Below are positions 5,262-5,528 of a stretch of DNA of 5,528 nt, piece by piece (the first letter of the stretch is position 1; each line of letters opens with the position of its first letter). The stretch is taken from assembly GCA_023445955.1 (NCBI GenBank), contig JAEXJH010000436.1:1-5528 (forward strand), written 5' to 3'. A program made the position numbers and the translations under genes. The stretch is from Pseudomonadota bacterium. GTDB taxonomy: Bacteria > Pseudomonadota > Alphaproteobacteria > Caulobacterales > Caulobacteraceae. Under the pieces are notes generated by a model. That model worked only from the letters and a program-made list of their open reading frames with translations, made no database searches and was not told the DNA's origin.

Positions 5262-5528
5262 ATGGCCCCGCTCGCCTTCCGCCTGGCCGCCCGCGAACTG
5301 CGCTCGGGCGTACGCGGCTTCCGCATCTTCCTGGCGTGCCTGGCCCTGGGCGTCGCCGCCATCGCCGCAGCCGGCTCGACGGCCGAGGCCTTTCGCCAGG
5401 GCTTGGCCAGTCAGGCGCGCGAGATCCTGGGCGGCGACCTGTCGCTGTCGATCGAGAACCGCGACTTCACGCCCAAGGAGCGCGCGGCGATCGACCGGCT
5501 GGGTCCGACCACCTACGCCGCCGTGGCT
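5262..5528 (+). CDS. ybbP: FtsX-like permease, YbbP type (N-terminal part, cut by window edge)
   Basis: The first 89 residues are in the window; YbbP proteins are usually about 800 residues. After the short cytoplasmic MAPLAFRLAARELRSG comes one membrane helix (about residues 20-40, FLACLALGVAAIAAAG). The start of the periplasmic domain follows, with ILGGDLSLSIENRDFT, the LGGDL block expected after the first helix in this family. An in-frame GTG at 5256 overlapping the ybbA stop is an alternative start, but the ATG at 5262 is taken because FtsX-type N-termini begin close to this point. It should form a complex with the upstream ATPase in the inner membrane. The substrate is not known; the neighbouring TesA-type esterase suggests envelope lipid or acyl-chain metabolism. 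Confidence 0.92.
   Translation, partial: MAPLAFRLAARELRSGVRGFRIFLACLALGVAAIAAAGSTAEAFRQGLASQAREILGGDLSLSIENRDFTPKERAAIDRLGPTTYAAVA

Noticed and set aside
1..5528. Search for CRISPR arrays, tRNA or rRNA genes, insertion sequences or integrase genes
   Set aside because: No regularly spaced repeats, tRNA-like cloverleaf, transposase motifs or terminal inverted repeats were seen by eye.

Overview
The window is high-GC DNA with long open antisense frames, G- and C-ending codons and typical Gram-negative gene neighbours. It looks like an alphaproteobacterial chromosome, probably Caulobacterales (Caulobacter or Phenylobacterium). That placement is inferred from composition, the divergent tesA / ybbA-ybbP arrangement and a Caulobacter-like promoter candidate; no marker gene proves it.

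Layout: (A) 1-3530, minus strand, a two-gene unit. The first gene is a 595-residue type-3 copper tyrosinase (1743-3530). It is followed after 25 bp by a large unrecognised gene (1-1717) that runs off the left edge with at least 572 residues and no stop in the window. (B) 3531-3646, a comparatively AT-rich divergent intergenic region with a possible promoter, an imperfect inverted repeat and a 10-bp palindrome. (C) 3647-3877, plus strand, a small gene for a 76-residue, probably exported protein with few Cys/His residues. It converges on, and overlaps by 4 bp, (D) 3874-4512, minus strand, a TesA/TAP-type GDSL esterase with a Tat-like signal. (E) 4570-5528, plus strand, divergent from the esterase: the YbbA-type ABC ATPase and the first 89 residues of its FtsX/YbbP-type permease, cut by the right edge.

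Region D-E is the conserved tesA-ybbA-ybbP cluster, thought to act in envelope lipid or lipoprotein metabolism. Region A is the accessory and most interesting part. Its tyrosinase has all six copper-ligand histidines, a Cys-Leu-His (CxH) signature like the thioether bridge of fungal tyrosinases, a very short loop between the first two CuA histidines, an extra N-terminal domain, a C-terminal beta-rich domain and a Cys-Cys tail. The large downstream partner, probably co-transcribed, has no recognised function. It is the best candidate here for an undescribed component: a maturation factor, a substrate or a second subunit of the tyrosinase.
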